Shown: positions 44,425-54,966 of the stretch, piece after piece
Numbering within the stretch: the first letter of the stretch is position 1
Layout of the letters: every line of letters begins with the position of its first letter
NCBI RefSeq assembly: GCF_000423605.1
Contig: NZ_AUIH01000008.1
Span: forward strand, 1 to 64,000
DNA length: 64,000 nt
Reading direction: 5' to 3'
Source of the DNA: Saccharospirillum impatiens DSM 12546
GTDB taxonomy: Bacteria; Pseudomonadota; Gammaproteobacteria; Pseudomonadales; Natronospirillaceae
The notes under the pieces: generated by a model
Database searches by the model: none
What the model saw: only the letters and a program-made list of their open reading frames with translations
Told to the model about the DNA's origin: nothing
Translations under genes and position numbers: made by a program

Positions 44425-45519
44425 TTACAGACGGTTGGTCGTTTCACCATCGAAAATATGCAGTTTGTCCGCATTCACATACAACACCAGGTCATCACCA
44501 ACCTTCGGCGTCTTGTGAACATCCATCTTGGCAACAATGGACTTATCGTCATTGGCCAGTTTGGAGTGAACAACCACTTCATGGCCCAGGGTTTCAACGA
44601 TCTGAGCCTTGGCTTTGATTTCGGCGACGTTTTTCCAATCGTGCTCACCCTCGGCGCGAATGTGTTCGGGGCGAAAGCCTACGTAAACCATTTTGCCTTT
44701 GCGCTCATTAATAGCCGCTTTCCATTCAGCCGGTGTATTGTAGGTGATGTCCGGATGCTTCAACTCGGTGCCGTCGTCCGACACGGTCATCTTCAGGATG
44801 TTCATGTTCGGAGTACCGATAAACTGCGCAACGAATACGTTTTGCGGGTTATCGTACAGATCCAGAGGCGTGCCCACCTGACGCAGGTTACCATCGTGCA
44901 ATACCGCGATACGGTCGCCCATGGTCATGGCCTCTACCTGATCGTGGGTCACATAGACCGAGGTAATGGACAGCCGTTTCTGCAAATTGGCGATTTCGGC
45001 GCGCATGTGCACGCGAAGTTCGGCATCAAGGTTCGACAATGGCTCATCGAACAGGAACACCGAGGGCTTACGCACAATGGCACGACCCAGAGCAACCCGC
45101 TGACGCTGGCCACCGGACAACGCTTTGGGCTTGCGATCAAGCAATGGCGTCAGACCCAATGTATCAGCCGCTTCGCTGACCAGACGATCGATCTCGTCTT
45201 TGGGCAACTTGCGCAAGCGCAGGCCAAAGGCAATGTTTTCGTAGACAGACATGTGTGGATACAGCGCATAGCTCTGAAATACCATGGCAACGTCGCGGTC
45301 TTTGGGATGGACGTTGTTAACCACCCGGTCGCCAATATAGAGCTTACCGTCGGTGATTTCTTCCAGACCGGCAATCATGCGCAACGTGGTCGATTTACCA
45401 CAACCAGATGGGCCGACCAGGACCATGAATTCCTTATCACGAATTTCAAGATCCAGGCCTTTGATGATTTGTACGTCGCCGTAGCTCTTCACTACGTTGT
45501 CAAATTTTATGCTAGACAT
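44425..45519 (-). CDS. MalK/UgpC-family sugar ABC transporter ATPase
   Basis: A 364-residue CUT1-family ATPase. Walker A GPSGCGKSTTLRM, signature LSGGQRQRVALGRAI, Walker B VFLFDEPLSNLDA and the H-loop VYVTHDQVEAMTM are followed by the regulatory TOBE domain (about 240-360). No sugar-binding protein or permease genes are nearby, so it may serve several distant transporters, as shared MsiK-type ATPases do. It lies after malQ on the same strand but with 198 bases between, including a probable promoter (TATAAT on the minus strand at 45637-45632). Confidence 0.93.
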   Translation of the reverse strand: MSSIKFDNVVKSYGDVQIIKGLDLEIRDKEFMVLVGPSGCGKSTTLRMIAGLEEITDGKLYIGDRVVNNVHPKDRDVAMVFQSYALYPHMSVYENIAFGLRLRKLPKDEIDRLVSEAADTLGLTPLLDRKPKALSGGQRQRVALGRAIVRKPSVFLFDEPLSNLDAELRVHMRAEIANLQKRLSITSVYVTHDQVEAMTMGDRIAVLHDGNLRQVGTPLDLYDNPQNVFVAQFIGTPNMNILKMTVSDDGTELKHPDITYNTPAEWKAAINERKGKMVYVGFRPEHIRAEGEHDWKNVAEIKAKAQIVETLGHEVVVHSKLANDDKSIVAKMDVHKTPKVGDDLVLYVNADKLHIFDGETTNRL

Positions 45520-45631
45520 CAGCTTCCACTCATTGTTGTCGTTATACGAACCCAGTGCCGGGGCAAAGGATGTTTCAGATGCCTTTGTAGTTTTCTTACA
45601 GGCATTTTCGACTCATCCGACGAATGACCCC

Positions 45632-45662
45632 ATTATAGCCGTAATAATACTACCAATTGCAA
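45632..45662 (-). promoter_or_regulatory. Probable promoter of malK-type gene
   Basis: On the minus strand TTGCAA (45662-45657) and a perfect TATAAT (45637-45632) are separated by 19 bases. The -10 is convincing; the spacing is long. Confidence 0.45.
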
Positions 45663-45717
45663 GCCCGAATCTGGCCAGAACGCTGTACTTTTCTTCCAAA
45701 CCGCTCTGGAATGGGCC

Positions 45718-47913
45718 TCAACCGCCGCCTCGTAGGGTGTTCAGTTGCCCACAAAAGGTCGTGATCTCCGACTTGGAGAACAGGGTGGGCAGTGATTCGG
45801 TTAATTTTCGACGCCAGTTGGGGTATTCATCGCTGGTTCCGGGAATGTTAACCGGAGCGTTGATCAACATCAGGTCCTCCAGTTGAACCGCGACAATTTG
45901 CGACCGGCAGGCTGCCAGGTGGCAGTGAATGGCCAGGCACAGCGCCAGGGTCATCTCCGGCACCTGGTCAGCATCAGCGGAGACGCCCTCGGGCAATCGC
46001 TTGTACGCTGCAAGCGCGTCAATAATGGCCTGCTTGGCGTTCGCCCGGGCCTGCCGCTCACCCTGAAAGTCCGCTTCTGTGGCAAACATGCCCAGTTGCT
46101 GACGCAAGTCCAGATCCGACATCGCCCAGAACGCATGGACGGTCGGCATGTCGTGGTTGCAGACAATGGCGAGTGCGCGCTCGGCGTAGTTTTCCGGCGG
46201 CGTGCAAACGCCGTCTGACATTTCGAAATAAAAGACCTTGTTTGAGTAGAGTTGCGCGCGCGGGAAGGTTTCGATGACTTCATCCGGTACGGTGCCCAAA
46301 TCTTCTGCGATGACCATGCACTGGTTGCGTTGCGATTCCAGATTCAGAATACCGAGCAGATCGTACAGATCGTAATAGACATAAGCCCCATAGGCCGCCG
46401 ATTCACCGGGCGGACACCACCAGAGCCGCAACAGCGACATGGCATGATCAATTCGCAAGGCACCACAGGCGCGCATGTTGTTGCGCAGCAGTGTGATAAA
46501 GGAGTCGTAGCCCTGGGCTTTCAGTTTGATCGGATCAAAGGGTGGTAAGCCCCAGTTCTGGCCGTTTGGCCCCAAAGCATCAGGCGGCGCGCCCACTGCC
46601 GCATTCAGGCAGAAACTCTCGCGGTTGCCCCAGACCTCGGCTCCGCCCCGGTCTGCACCCACGGCCAGGTCCCGGTACAGGCCGATGCGCATGCCGCGAG
46701 CTTTGGTTTGCCGGTCAACCGCCTGAAGCTGTTCGTCGGCCACAAATTGCAAATACTGATAATAGGTAACGTCGTCATCGTGTTCGGTCGCGAAGCTTGC
46801 AACGGCGTCACTGTGATGATCCTGATAGGCGTCTGGCCATCGCGGCCAGCCCCAGGCCATGGGATCCTGCTTGCGAAAATGAGCCAGCAGGGCTTCGAAG
46901 GTGGCGTGTTCGTGCAGGGGCGCACCCTGTTGCTCAACAAAGGCCTGGAAGGCGAGATCCCGGTCGGTGCCCTGCCCCAGATGATCGCGCCGGAAAAGCT
47001 GGTACAGGTCATTCAGCGCCCGATACTTCAGGGCACTTACACCGCTGTAGTCAACCATCGGCTCATCGCGCAGCCGGGTCAGTTCAGCCTGCATGTCAAT
47101 GCCGGACAACGCCCGTTGCAGTTCGGTGGCCGCTGCGAACTCAGGTACCTGTTCGATCACGACATAGAGCGGGTTAACATAACTGCGATTGGAGGGGCTG
47201 TAAGGGCTGGCATGCTCGGGACTGATCGGGTAGAGCGAGTGAATCGGATTGAGGCCGATCACATCGGCCCCCTGATCGGCCAGGGTATCAACCAGTTCAG
47301 CCAGATCGCCAAAATCGCCCATACCCCAGTTGCTGGAAGAGCGCAGCGTATACAACTGAATGGCCGTCCCCCAGATACGATCACCCCGGGCCATGGCCTC
47401 AGGTTGAAAGCTGGTTGCCGGCGTCACGATCAGCGAGGTTTCATCGGTTCTTCCACCCAGCGTCACGCTGATGCGGTGATAGCCCGTCGGCAGATCCTCC
47501 GGCAAGAGCCATTCCAGGCGCAGGTATTGGGTGTCGTTCATCCAATAGTCGCCAGTCTGTTCCAGTTCAGCCGGCTCAAACCGGCCCTGGCGAGGCGATT
47601 CAGAATGCTCGAAATCAATGCGCCAGGTTCCGCCCTGGTCGCGTTCCGCACCGCTCAGGTACAGGTTAAGGCCAAAACCCCGCAGAGGATTGATGACAAC
47701 GACCGGCTCCAGTCGTTGCTGCCATTGCTGCTGATCAAGTTGCGCTGCCTGCTGGGCGAGCCCGGCATCGTCTTCCAGGTCATAGCCCATGGCTGAGAGA
47801 ATGCGTTCTATGTTGGCCGCTTCAACCTGAGTCTTGGCCCCGCGGTAATCCTGAAAGGTGGAGGAAATGTTTCGCAAGTGAGCAAGCTTGCTGACCAGCT
47901 CCGAATTCGCCAT
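45718..47913 (-). CDS. malQ: 4-Alpha-glucanotransferase (amylomaltase)
   Basis: A 731-residue GH77 enzyme that transfers alpha-1,4-glucan segments between maltodextrins and releases glucose. An N-terminal beta-rich domain (about residues 1-140) precedes the catalytic barrel. Signature stretches are ALRIDHAMSLLRLWW (nucleophile aspartate), VIAEDLGTVPDEV (acid/base glutamate) and CNHDMPTVHAFW. The start ATG 47913 has GAGG about six bases upstream; the open frame extends to 48111 without support. It follows the phosphorylase-kinase-like gene on the same strand. Glucose released could enter the Glk-ED route encoded nearby. Confidence 0.93.
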   Translation of the reverse strand: MANSELVSKLAHLRNISSTFQDYRGAKTQVEAANIERILSAMGYDLEDDAGLAQQAAQLDQQQWQQRLEPVVVINPLRGFGLNLYLSGAERDQGGTWRIDFEHSESPRQGRFEPAELEQTGDYWMNDTQYLRLEWLLPEDLPTGYHRISVTLGGRTDETSLIVTPATSFQPEAMARGDRIWGTAIQLYTLRSSSNWGMGDFGDLAELVDTLADQGADVIGLNPIHSLYPISPEHASPYSPSNRSYVNPLYVVIEQVPEFAAATELQRALSGIDMQAELTRLRDEPMVDYSGVSALKYRALNDLYQLFRRDHLGQGTDRDLAFQAFVEQQGAPLHEHATFEALLAHFRKQDPMAWGWPRWPDAYQDHHSDAVASFATEHDDDVTYYQYLQFVADEQLQAVDRQTKARGMRIGLYRDLAVGADRGGAEVWGNRESFCLNAAVGAPPDALGPNGQNWGLPPFDPIKLKAQGYDSFITLLRNNMRACGALRIDHAMSLLRLWWCPPGESAAYGAYVYYDLYDLLGILNLESQRNQCMVIAEDLGTVPDEVIETFPRAQLYSNKVFYFEMSDGVCTPPENYAERALAIVCNHDMPTVHAFWAMSDLDLRQQLGMFATEADFQGERQARANAKQAIIDALAAYKRLPEGVSADADQVPEMTLALCLAIHCHLAACRSQIVAVQLEDLMLINAPVNIPGTSDEYPNWRRKLTESLPTLFSKSEITTFCGQLNTLRGGG

Positions 47914-48134
47914 AGAAACCTCAGTCAAAGTGCGGTTCAAACCTGACCCGACAAGGGTGCTCCATGCCCCGCCCATAACGACGGTCAGTGTGGCATGAAC
48001 GACCCTGCCCGGTCGTCGATCTTCCCAGTGTAGCGAGACTGGGGCAGGTTTTCCCTGTCCATCCCACTGAAACCAGAAGGATTTAACCTCGGGAGGAAAT
48101 TCCGGGCACAATACAACCGCATTGAGCCGCTCTG

Positions 48135-51100
48135 TCAGGCTGTTTCAGACGCCTGCTCCACCAAATAGGTTAACGATTCCAGCAACCAATATCTGGCGGT
48201 TTCCGGCGGCGCCTGGTAAAACCGCTGCCAGGCTTCACCCCGATGCTGATTGTAGGCATCAGCCTGATCGCCATGCTCGCGCTGCCAGCTCAGTCGCACC
48301 GCATGCGAGATCACCACGTCGAGTATGACGAAATCCTCAAGCTCCAGAGCCGGATTGGCTTCGGCAAAAGCCATCAGTGCCGCCAGTGCTTCAACCGACA
48401 TCTGGCGATACTCAGCATTTTCAATCTGGCTCAGCAGTCGCTCGACCAACTGAGCAAACTGCGGTTCGCCGCCGGTCATGTGTCCGGTCACCAGGTCACT
48501 TTGCAGACGGCTACGGGGGTCGAACCGGTCACCCAAGACAATCCCCTTGCACTGTTGCAACACTGACCAGAGTCGCTGATGAAAAGACTCGGGAAACCGT
48601 GGCATAACACCTTGCTCCTGACGCCAGATCTGCCAATCGGTCACGTTGCTATCGGTCGTAGCTTCCGACACATAAGCCAACGCTGAATCGGCGCGGTGCA
48701 AAACGCCGGGAACCGTGCGCAGATGCAAGGCCTCGGTGGAAAACAACCGACCCACTTCTTCGGTGTAACTTTCCAGTATTTCCCGAATCCGAGTCTGAAT
48801 ATCAAACGGACTCATCGCCGCCAATCGTTCAAACGCCTGATCGGGCTCCAGCGCAGCTTCCTGAGCAAAACGACCCATCATTAGCTGAGCCAAATGACCC
48901 GGTCTGATAGTCATCATACCGTCGAACAATTCCGGCTCGCCACGCATGATCACCGACAGAATGACCAGAATTTCCTGATTCAGTATGGCTTCGCGCACGT
49001 CTGCTCCGCAATTTTGCCGGATCAGTGCCAATGTTTCCCGGTTACTCAGTGGCATTCGAATCAAGCCCTGATCCGAATACGCCCGGCCAACATTGATAAT
49101 GCGTTGGCGTGCCAGTATTTCAGCAACAGAGTCTTCCAACCCGCCCCAGTATTTACCGAGCACGCCGGCGGCCGTGCGCAAAACACTCCATTCATGTCGA
49201 CAACCGGCTTTTCGATACACTTCCTCAAGCAATACCTTAACGGTCACCCGGGCGCCAACTCCAGGTTCAAAATCCAAACCGTGAACCTGTGCCCAATCGG
49301 TGACGATGTCCATTTGCTCACGCAGATTGGTGCTTTGCTGAAGACGCTCGCGCTGCTGTTCGAGGCCTTCAGTCGGCTCCAGCAAAGACAATGCAGAAGG
49401 TTGAGCTGGCTGGCAATGATCTGCTTCGGGCAACCAGTTTTTGCGACGCAACCGAACCAGGCTCAGGGCATCAGGTACGTAATAGTCGTTCAGGTCGTCT
49501 ATGCGTTCTGTTCCGACGTCTTCCAGCAAGGTGAGTACGGGCCCGGTACGAACGGTCACGCCGTTGCAGGTGCCGGTGGTCAGCTCCCCAACCAGATTAA
49601 AAACGGCATCGGCATCCATCGCTGAGGTCATGGTTTCGGTCAGGTACAGCATCATCAGCGGCTGTTTGTCCTGATTCCAATGTCGGCTGATGTAACTCAG
49701 TTCCGCCTGCACTTTTTCACACAACAGTTGATTGTCAGAGGCCAGATAGAAGGTATCCCGATTCTGAAACTGGGGCAAAAACACGCAGCTTTCGCCACCC
49801 AACTGATACAGTTGTGCGGTTGCCAGAGACCGGGGTCGACGTTGCGGCCGACCGGTTAACCCCAGGGTACGATTCTGACCGATGACGTTAAACACCCGCG
49901 CCAGCTCCAACGGCGGCAATACCCGAACCGGGTCCAGCTGATCCACGGTTTCAGACCAGAGTCCGCGTGCTGCCAGCCGATCCTTAACCGAATCGCTTTC
50001 AGCCAGTAATCCAACCAGAACCGGTGACCGTTGCTTGCGACCGATGCGCTTGTGTGCGCCTACCGGGTCAAGTTCATCGGTTGTCACCAGACCTTCATGC
50101 ACCAGGCACCCCAGTACATAGAGCGACTGGGTCCACACCAGGGGAACATTGGCATTGGCCAGGCGTGGCTGACTGCCGGGCTCGGCGCGCTCTGCTTCTA
50201 TGTGATCCTGATCGACGTAATACAATTCGGGTAACAGCAACAGTCCGTCTTTTTCGACGCGCAGGTTGTCCAGCTTTTTCCGATAGGCGTCGCTGCCTTC
50301 AACATCGCCGGCAAACAAAGCATCCAAATACAAAAAGGCAAAAAACAGAGGCCATTCCGACTCGATGTTTTCGAAATTGCGCAGCTCTTCGGGCTCGTAA
50401 TGCAGCCGGTCGTGATTTTCCAAAACCGTCTGATGACCATCGAGCAGAAAACGCTTACAGCCATAATGTCCGGCCAATTTATTGAGAATGTGCTCACGCG
50501 TGGTGTTCACCAGGCTTTTCTTTTCCACGGCAAATGCCGGGTAGCCAATCACCGACAAACAGGCGGCGTCGACTTCCTTCGACAGGGATTCACGTGGTAA
50601 CAGGTTCTCCAGAGTGGTTCGGCACCGGGCAATTTCGTCGGGCACCACATGAATCACCCCCCGGTAACTGTGGGTGTCGTGCAGCACGTTAAGGCCGCGC
50701 ATTGCCTGCAGGGCGGCTTTTACCATCCCCACGGATGACGCGTTGATTTCAACATGGCCGTTATTGATCTTGTTGCCTCGCTCCCAGATACCGTAGTCCG
50801 GAGTGCGATAGCCACGGCCGATGTACCAGACCAGGTTTTGAACGAAATTCACTTCATCGACGGTGTGTATCAGCCGCAATCCCGATCGCGTCATCTGAGC
50901 CAGCATTAACAGGAAGATTGAGGTGGCATCCAGTTGCAAATGGCCCCATTTGTCGTCATCGACGACCACATCTCCACTCTGGGTGCCGTATTTCGCATGC
51001 AAGGCATCCATCGGGTTCTGGGTGTACTTGAACCGCTCAACCTTATGCGACTGGCGCAGCATGGCAGACAGCAAGCCGCGCATCAGCCGGGTGACACAGT

Positions 51101-51353
51101 CACCCAGGTATTCCGTGCGCCCGGGGTTATGGTTGGTACGACGATAGCCAAGCCACAAGCCCCAGACTGCCTGCACGGAATAGACGTTGTCGCGCACCCA
51201 GGCATCGGTATAGTCGCCGTGTCCGTTTACGTCAGTACTGGCCGGAAACAGACCGGTTGTGTCGTCCTGACGACTGAGGATGGTGGCGTATACTTCGTCA
51301 AAATACTGATCAAGGCGCTCATTGGCGCCCTGGTGATTGGTGGCATCGGTCAT
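48135..51353 (-). CDS. Bacterial homologue of phosphorylase kinase alpha/beta (GH15-related)
   Basis: A 1072-residue protein. Residues 1-420 form an (alpha/alpha)6-barrel domain related to GH15 glucoamylases and to the N-terminal domain of eukaryotic phosphorylase kinase alpha/beta. Signature stretches are DYTDAWVRDNVYSVQAVWGL (47-66), KWGHLQLDATSIFLLML (135-151) and DYGIWERGNKINNGH with INASSVGMVKAAL (186-215). The rest (about 430-1070) matches the C-terminal portion of the same family. It is annotated in bacteria as a GH15 family protein without known function. It lies upstream of malQ on the same strand, pointing to alpha-glucan metabolism. Whether it is a hydrolase, a binding protein or a regulator cannot be told from the sequence. 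Confidence 0.85.
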   Translation of the reverse strand: MTDATNHQGANERLDQYFDEVYATILSRQDDTTGLFPASTDVNGHGDYTDAWVRDNVYSVQAVWGLWLGYRRTNHNPGRTEYLGDCVTRLMRGLLSAMLRQSHKVERFKYTQNPMDALHAKYGTQSGDVVVDDDKWGHLQLDATSIFLLMLAQMTRSGLRLIHTVDEVNFVQNLVWYIGRGYRTPDYGIWERGNKINNGHVEINASSVGMVKAALQAMRGLNVLHDTHSYRGVIHVVPDEIARCRTTLENLLPRESLSKEVDAACLSVIGYPAFAVEKKSLVNTTREHILNKLAGHYGCKRFLLDGHQTVLENHDRLHYEPEELRNFENIESEWPLFFAFLYLDALFAGDVEGSDAYRKKLDNLRVEKDGLLLLPELYYVDQDHIEAERAEPGSQPRLANANVPLVWTQSLYVLGCLVHEGLVTTDELDPVGAHKRIGRKQRSPVLVGLLAESDSVKDRLAARGLWSETVDQLDPVRVLPPLELARVFNVIGQNRTLGLTGRPQRRPRSLATAQLYQLGGESCVFLPQFQNRDTFYLASDNQLLCEKVQAELSYISRHWNQDKQPLMMLYLTETMTSAMDADAVFNLVGELTTGTCNGVTVRTGPVLTLLEDVGTERIDDLNDYYVPDALSLVRLRRKNWLPEADHCQPAQPSALSLLEPTEGLEQQRERLQQSTNLREQMDIVTDWAQVHGLDFEPGVGARVTVKVLLEEVYRKAGCRHEWSVLRTAAGVLGKYWGGLEDSVAEILARQRIINVGRAYSDQGLIRMPLSNRETLALIRQNCGADVREAILNQEILVILSVIMRGEPELFDGMMTIRPGHLAQLMMGRFAQEAALEPDQAFERLAAMSPFDIQTRIREILESYTEEVGRLFSTEALHLRTVPGVLHRADSALAYVSEATTDSNVTDWQIWRQEQGVMPRFPESFHQRLWSVLQQCKGIVLGDRFDPRSRLQSDLVTGHMTGGEPQFAQLVERLLSQIENAEYRQMSVEALAALMAFAEANPALELEDFVILDVVISHAVRLSWQREHGDQADAYNQHRGEAWQRFYQAPPETARYWLLESLTYLVEQASETA

Positions 51354-51437
51354 TTGCTGACACTCCAGAGTGGGGCCGTACTACAACCCATTGTGCAACC
51401 TTCGTGCCTAACGGGTACAACGCTCACAGGTGCAGGC

Positions 51438-52073
51438 TCAGACTTGCTTTGCCAACTCACAGGCTTCGCGAGCGAGCTGTTCAATGCGACCCCAGTCGCC
51501 CTGATTCAGGGCATCGGCAGGCACCACCCAGGAACCACCGACACAGGCCACATTGGGCAACGCCAGGTACTGGGTGAAATCATTGACCGAAATACCGCCG
51601 GTTGGGCAAAACTGCACATCCGGGAAAGGACCCGCGAAGGCCTTCAGCGCAGACACCCCACCCGATGCAGCCGCCGGGAAGAATTTGAAATGGTTATAGC
51701 CCATTTCCAGCCCCTGCATCATTTCCGAGACGCTGGCGATGGCGGGTAAGAACGGCATCGAGGTTTGCTGGCCGGCTTCGAGCAAGCGCGGTGTCGCCCC
51801 CGGGCTGATGGCAAAATCAGCGCCGACAGCCTCCAGTTGCTTCAGTTGATCAACGCGAGTCACCGTACCCGCACCGACAATAATACCCTCCACTTTTTTC
51901 ATTTCGGCAATCACATCGATGGCAGCACTGGTGCGCAAGGTCACTTCCAGCACCGTCAAACCGCCCGCTTTCAGGGCACGGGCCAGTGGCTGAGCGTCTT
52001 CGACGCGGCTAACGGCCAACACCGGCATCACCGGAAAGGCGTGATCGAGAATGTCCTGGACTTGATAGCTCAT
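51438..52073 (-). CDS. eda: 2-Keto-3-deoxy-6-phosphogluconate aldolase
   Basis: A 211-residue class I aldolase splitting KDPG to pyruvate and glyceraldehyde-3-phosphate, the last Entner-Doudoroff step. The Schiff-base lysine is in YNHFKFFPAAASGG, the general-base glutamate in LTVLEVTLRT, and the phosphate loop in CPTGGISVNDF. Final gene of the zwf-pgl-edd-glk-eda run, 52 bases after glk. Confidence 0.95.
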   Translation of the reverse strand: MSYQVQDILDHAFPVMPVLAVSRVEDAQPLARALKAGGLTVLEVTLRTSAAIDVIAEMKKVEGIIVGAGTVTRVDQLKQLEAVGADFAISPGATPRLLEAGQQTSMPFLPAIASVSEMMQGLEMGYNHFKFFPAAASGGVSALKAFAGPFPDVQFCPTGGISVNDFTQYLALPNVACVGGSWVVPADALNQGDWGRIEQLAREACELAKQV

Positions 52074-52125
52074 AATGGTCTCTCTGCGTAATCCTGAGTT
52101 ACCCCGTTACGGCGACTTGCGCCGA

Positions 52126-53136
52126 CTAGGGGGTTACTGACTGTAAACGATGATTCAATACCGCGGCCGACCCAAGCAAACCGGGCTGTCTGGCAACGAC
52201 AACGTAGGTGGGAATCGGCTGGTTAAAACCACTCAAGCGGCCCTTAGCCTCAAACCGGGAACGAAACTGGCTGGCCTGAAAATAAGGTAAAAAGCGCGGC
52301 ACAATACCACCGGTGATATAGACCCCGCCCTTGGCACCGAGCGTCAGCGCAATGTCTCCCGCATAGCTGCCAAGAATGGCGCAGAATCGCGCCAGCGCTT
52401 CCTCACACAAAGGGTCTGTTTTTTCCAGGCCACGCGTCGAAATATCGGGCGCCTTAAGGCTTTCAGCCGCAACGCCACGCAAATGACACAACGCCTGATA
52501 AATATTTTCGAGCCCCATGCCCGATACCAGTCGCTCGATCGACACGCGCTCGTACTTTTTCAGCAGGAACCGCAGAATGCCAATCTCGACCTCGTCGGTC
52601 GGGGCAAAATGCGCATGACCGCCTTCGGTCTGCAGGGTAACCGGGCCCGCATCGCCAAACGCCAGGCCTGCCAGACCCAACCCGGTTCCCGGGCCTGTTA
52701 CGGCCATGGGCAAACCCGGAACAGCCTCACCCCGGCCGACTTTGACCAGGCCGTCCTGATCGAGTTGCGGGATCGAATTGGCCAGGGCGTTGTAATCGTT
52801 CACAAACACCAGCGATTCAAACCCTAGCGTGGCTTTCAATTCGCTCACCTTGAATGACCAGGTGTGATTGGTCATGGTGATCTGGTCCTGATCAGTCGGG
52901 CAGGCAATCGCCATTACCGAATGCAGCGGCCGGTCATAGCCTGCGGCAGGCCCGGACAAATAGGCCGCAATTGCATCGGCAATGGTCTCGTACTCGGCCC
53001 CGTTCAAGGCGGCAACGGCCACCAGATCCTGCTCGGTCAGTGGCAGCCCGGCTACCGGGTCAAACTGCTTGATCGGTGCCAGAGCAAAGCGCGCATTGGT
53101 GCCGCCAATGTCGGCGACCAGTCCGTATTCAGCCAT
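52126..53136 (-). CDS. glk: Glucokinase
   Basis: A 336-residue ROK-independent bacterial glucokinase (COG0837 type) phosphorylating glucose with ATP. The phosphate-1 motif [13 protein letters not shown] is at residues 6-18; [12 protein letters not shown] and the adenosine region [13 protein letters not shown] are present. ATG 53136 is used: it overlaps the edd stop by eight bases and has a GAGGTGG ribosome site; the open frame beyond lies inside edd. Translational coupling with edd is likely. Confidence 0.94.
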   Translation of the reverse strand: MAEYGLVADIGGTNARFALAPIKQFDPVAGLPLTEQDLVAVAALNGAEYETIADAIAAYLSGPAAGYDRPLHSVMAIACPTDQDQITMTNHTWSFKVSELKATLGFESLVFVNDYNALANSIPQLDQDGLVKVGRGEAVPGLPMAVTGPGTGLGLAGLAFGDAGPVTLQTEGGHAHFAPTDEVEIGILRFLLKKYERVSIERLVSGMGLENIYQALCHLRGVAAESLKAPDISTRGLEKTDPLCEEALARFCAILGSYAGDIALTLGAKGGVYITGGIVPRFLPYFQASQFRSRFEAKGRLSGFNQPIPTYVVVARQPGLLGSAAVLNHRLQSVTP

Positions 53137-54964
53137 GCGCCACCTCGGAATCTTCAAACCGGAATACCGTTGCGCCCTCTTCAGCGGTGCTGACCGCGCT
53201 GCGCATGTGACCAAAAAGCTCACGACCGACACCAAACTGATTGGCCGACAAGTCGCCGACAACGGGCGCGCGCGCGGCAAATTCTGCTGGGTCGACCTGA
53301 ATGTTCAAATCGCCGGTGTGGGCGTCGAGTTTGATCATGTCACCCGCTTGAACCCGGGCAAGCGGCCCACCCTCACTGGCTTCCGGTGACAGGTGAATCG
53401 CTGCGGGCACCTTGCCCGAGGCACCACTCATGCGCCCGTCGGTGACCAGGGCGACCTTGTAGCCTTTATCCTGTAAGACGCCAAGCGGCGGCGTCAGTTT
53501 GTGCAGCTCGGGCATGCCATTGGCTTTCGGCCCTTGAAAACGAACCACGACAATACAGTCTTTATTCAGATCACCGGCTTCAAAAGCGGCCTGCAAATCA
53601 TGCTGACTCTCAAAAATGACCGCTGGCGCTTCAATGTGCTGATGCTCCGGCTTGACCGCCGAAACCTTGATGACACCGGTGCCCAGGTTGCCTTTGATGA
53701 CGTGCAAACCGCCTTCGGGGCTGAAGGGGTTGCTGACTGGCCGAACGATGTCTTCATTGAGCGACTTGCCAGCACCGGGCCTGAACACGATCTCATCACC
53801 GTCCAGAAACGGTTCTTCGGTGTACTTGCGCAGACCGCTGCCCATAATGGTGTTGACATCATCGTGCAGCAAACCGCCTTCGAGCAGTTCGCCGATCAGG
53901 TAGCCCAGGCCACCGGCGGCATGAAAGTGGTTCACATCGGCCATGCCGTTGGGGTAGACCTTCGCCAGCGATGGCACTACACGGGACAGATCCGAAAAGT
54001 CTTCCCAGGTCAGAATGATACCGGCAGCACGCGCCATGGCGATCAGATGAATGGTCAGGTTGGTGGACCCGCCCGTGCTGAGCAGCCCGACCAGGCCGTT
54101 GACGAATGCTTTCTCGGTAAGCACATCATACAGCGGCGTGTACTGACCGTTCTGTTGAGTGATGCGCACAGCCTGTTGGGTGGCTTCGCGGGTCAGCGCA
54201 TCGCGCATGCTGTTTTCGGGGTTCACAAAGCTGCTGCCGGGCAGGTGCAACCCCATGAATTCCATCAGCATCTGGTTGGTATTGGCGGTGCCATAAAAGG
54301 TACAGGTACCGGCACTGTGATAGGAGTCCGATTCGGCTTGCAGCAATGCATCGCGTCCGACTTTACCTTGAGCGTACTCCTGTCGAACCCGGGCTTTCTC
54401 GCTGTTGGGCAAGCCCGATGGCATTGGACCGGCTGGCACAAAGACCGTGGGTAAGTAGCCAAAACGCAGGGCCCCCATCACCAGCCCCGGCACGATCTTG
54501 TCGCACACACCCAGATAGAGCGCGGCATCAAACATATTGTGCGACAGACCGATGCCCGCCGACATGGCGATGTTGTCACGGCTGAACAAGCTCAGTTCCA
54601 TACCGGGCTGACCCTGTGTTACGCCGTCGCACATTGCCGGCGTCGCGCCCGCTACCTGCGCCGTGCAACCCATTTCGCGCGCCGCCGCCTTGATGAGAGC
54701 GGGAAAACGCTCATAGGGGTGGTGCGCACTGAGCATGTCGTTGTAGGCGGTAACGATGCCGAGGTTTGCGGCATTCATCATCTTGATGGTATTTTTCTCG
54801 GTTTCCGAACAGGCCGCAAACCCATGCGCAAGATTGCCGCAGCTGAGTTGTTTGCGATCCGGAATGTTATCGCCCGCCTGTTTCATGCGCGCGAGGTACA
54901 ACTGACGCGAGGCACGGCTGCGTTCAATGATGCGTTCGGTGACGCGGTTCAATTCTGTATTCAT
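53129..54964 (-). CDS. edd: 6-Phosphogluconate dehydratase
   Basis: A 611-residue [4Fe-4S] dehydratase of the IlvD/Edd family converting 6-phosphogluconate to KDPG. Cluster cysteines are in [20 protein letters not shown] and in the earlier CSETEKN region. The serine-rich active-site stretch [16 protein letters not shown] is present. AGGAG lies seven bases before the ATG. It is in the zwf operon after a 125-base gap from pgl. Confidence 0.96.
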   Translation of the reverse strand: MNTELNRVTERIIERSRASRQLYLARMKQAGDNIPDRKQLSCGNLAHGFAACSETEKNTIKMMNAANLGIVTAYNDMLSAHHPYERFPALIKAAAREMGCTAQVAGATPAMCDGVTQGQPGMELSLFSRDNIAMSAGIGLSHNMFDAALYLGVCDKIVPGLVMGALRFGYLPTVFVPAGPMPSGLPNSEKARVRQEYAQGKVGRDALLQAESDSYHSAGTCTFYGTANTNQMLMEFMGLHLPGSSFVNPENSMRDALTREATQQAVRITQQNGQYTPLYDVLTEKAFVNGLVGLLSTGGSTNLTIHLIAMARAAGIILTWEDFSDLSRVVPSLAKVYPNGMADVNHFHAAGGLGYLIGELLEGGLLHDDVNTIMGSGLRKYTEEPFLDGDEIVFRPGAGKSLNEDIVRPVSNPFSPEGGLHVIKGNLGTGVIKVSAVKPEHQHIEAPAVIFESQHDLQAAFEAGDLNKDCIVVVRFQGPKANGMPELHKLTPPLGVLQDKGYKVALVTDGRMSGASGKVPAAIHLSPEASEGGPLARVQAGDMIKLDAHTGDLNIQVDPAEFAARAPVVGDLSANQFGVGRELFGHMRSAVSTAEEGATVFRFEDSEVAHG

Positions 54965-54966
54965 CG

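Noticed and set aside
44371-45627. 418-codon plus-strand frame opposite the malK-type gene
   Set aside because: Composition effect of antisense reading; no motif or ribosome site, while the minus-strand ATPase has all expected motifs.
46708-47796. 362-codon plus-strand frame opposite malQ
   Set aside because: Antisense shadow of GH77 coding sequence.
53501-54454. 317-codon plus-strand frame opposite edd
   Set aside because: Antisense shadow of a well conserved dehydratase gene.
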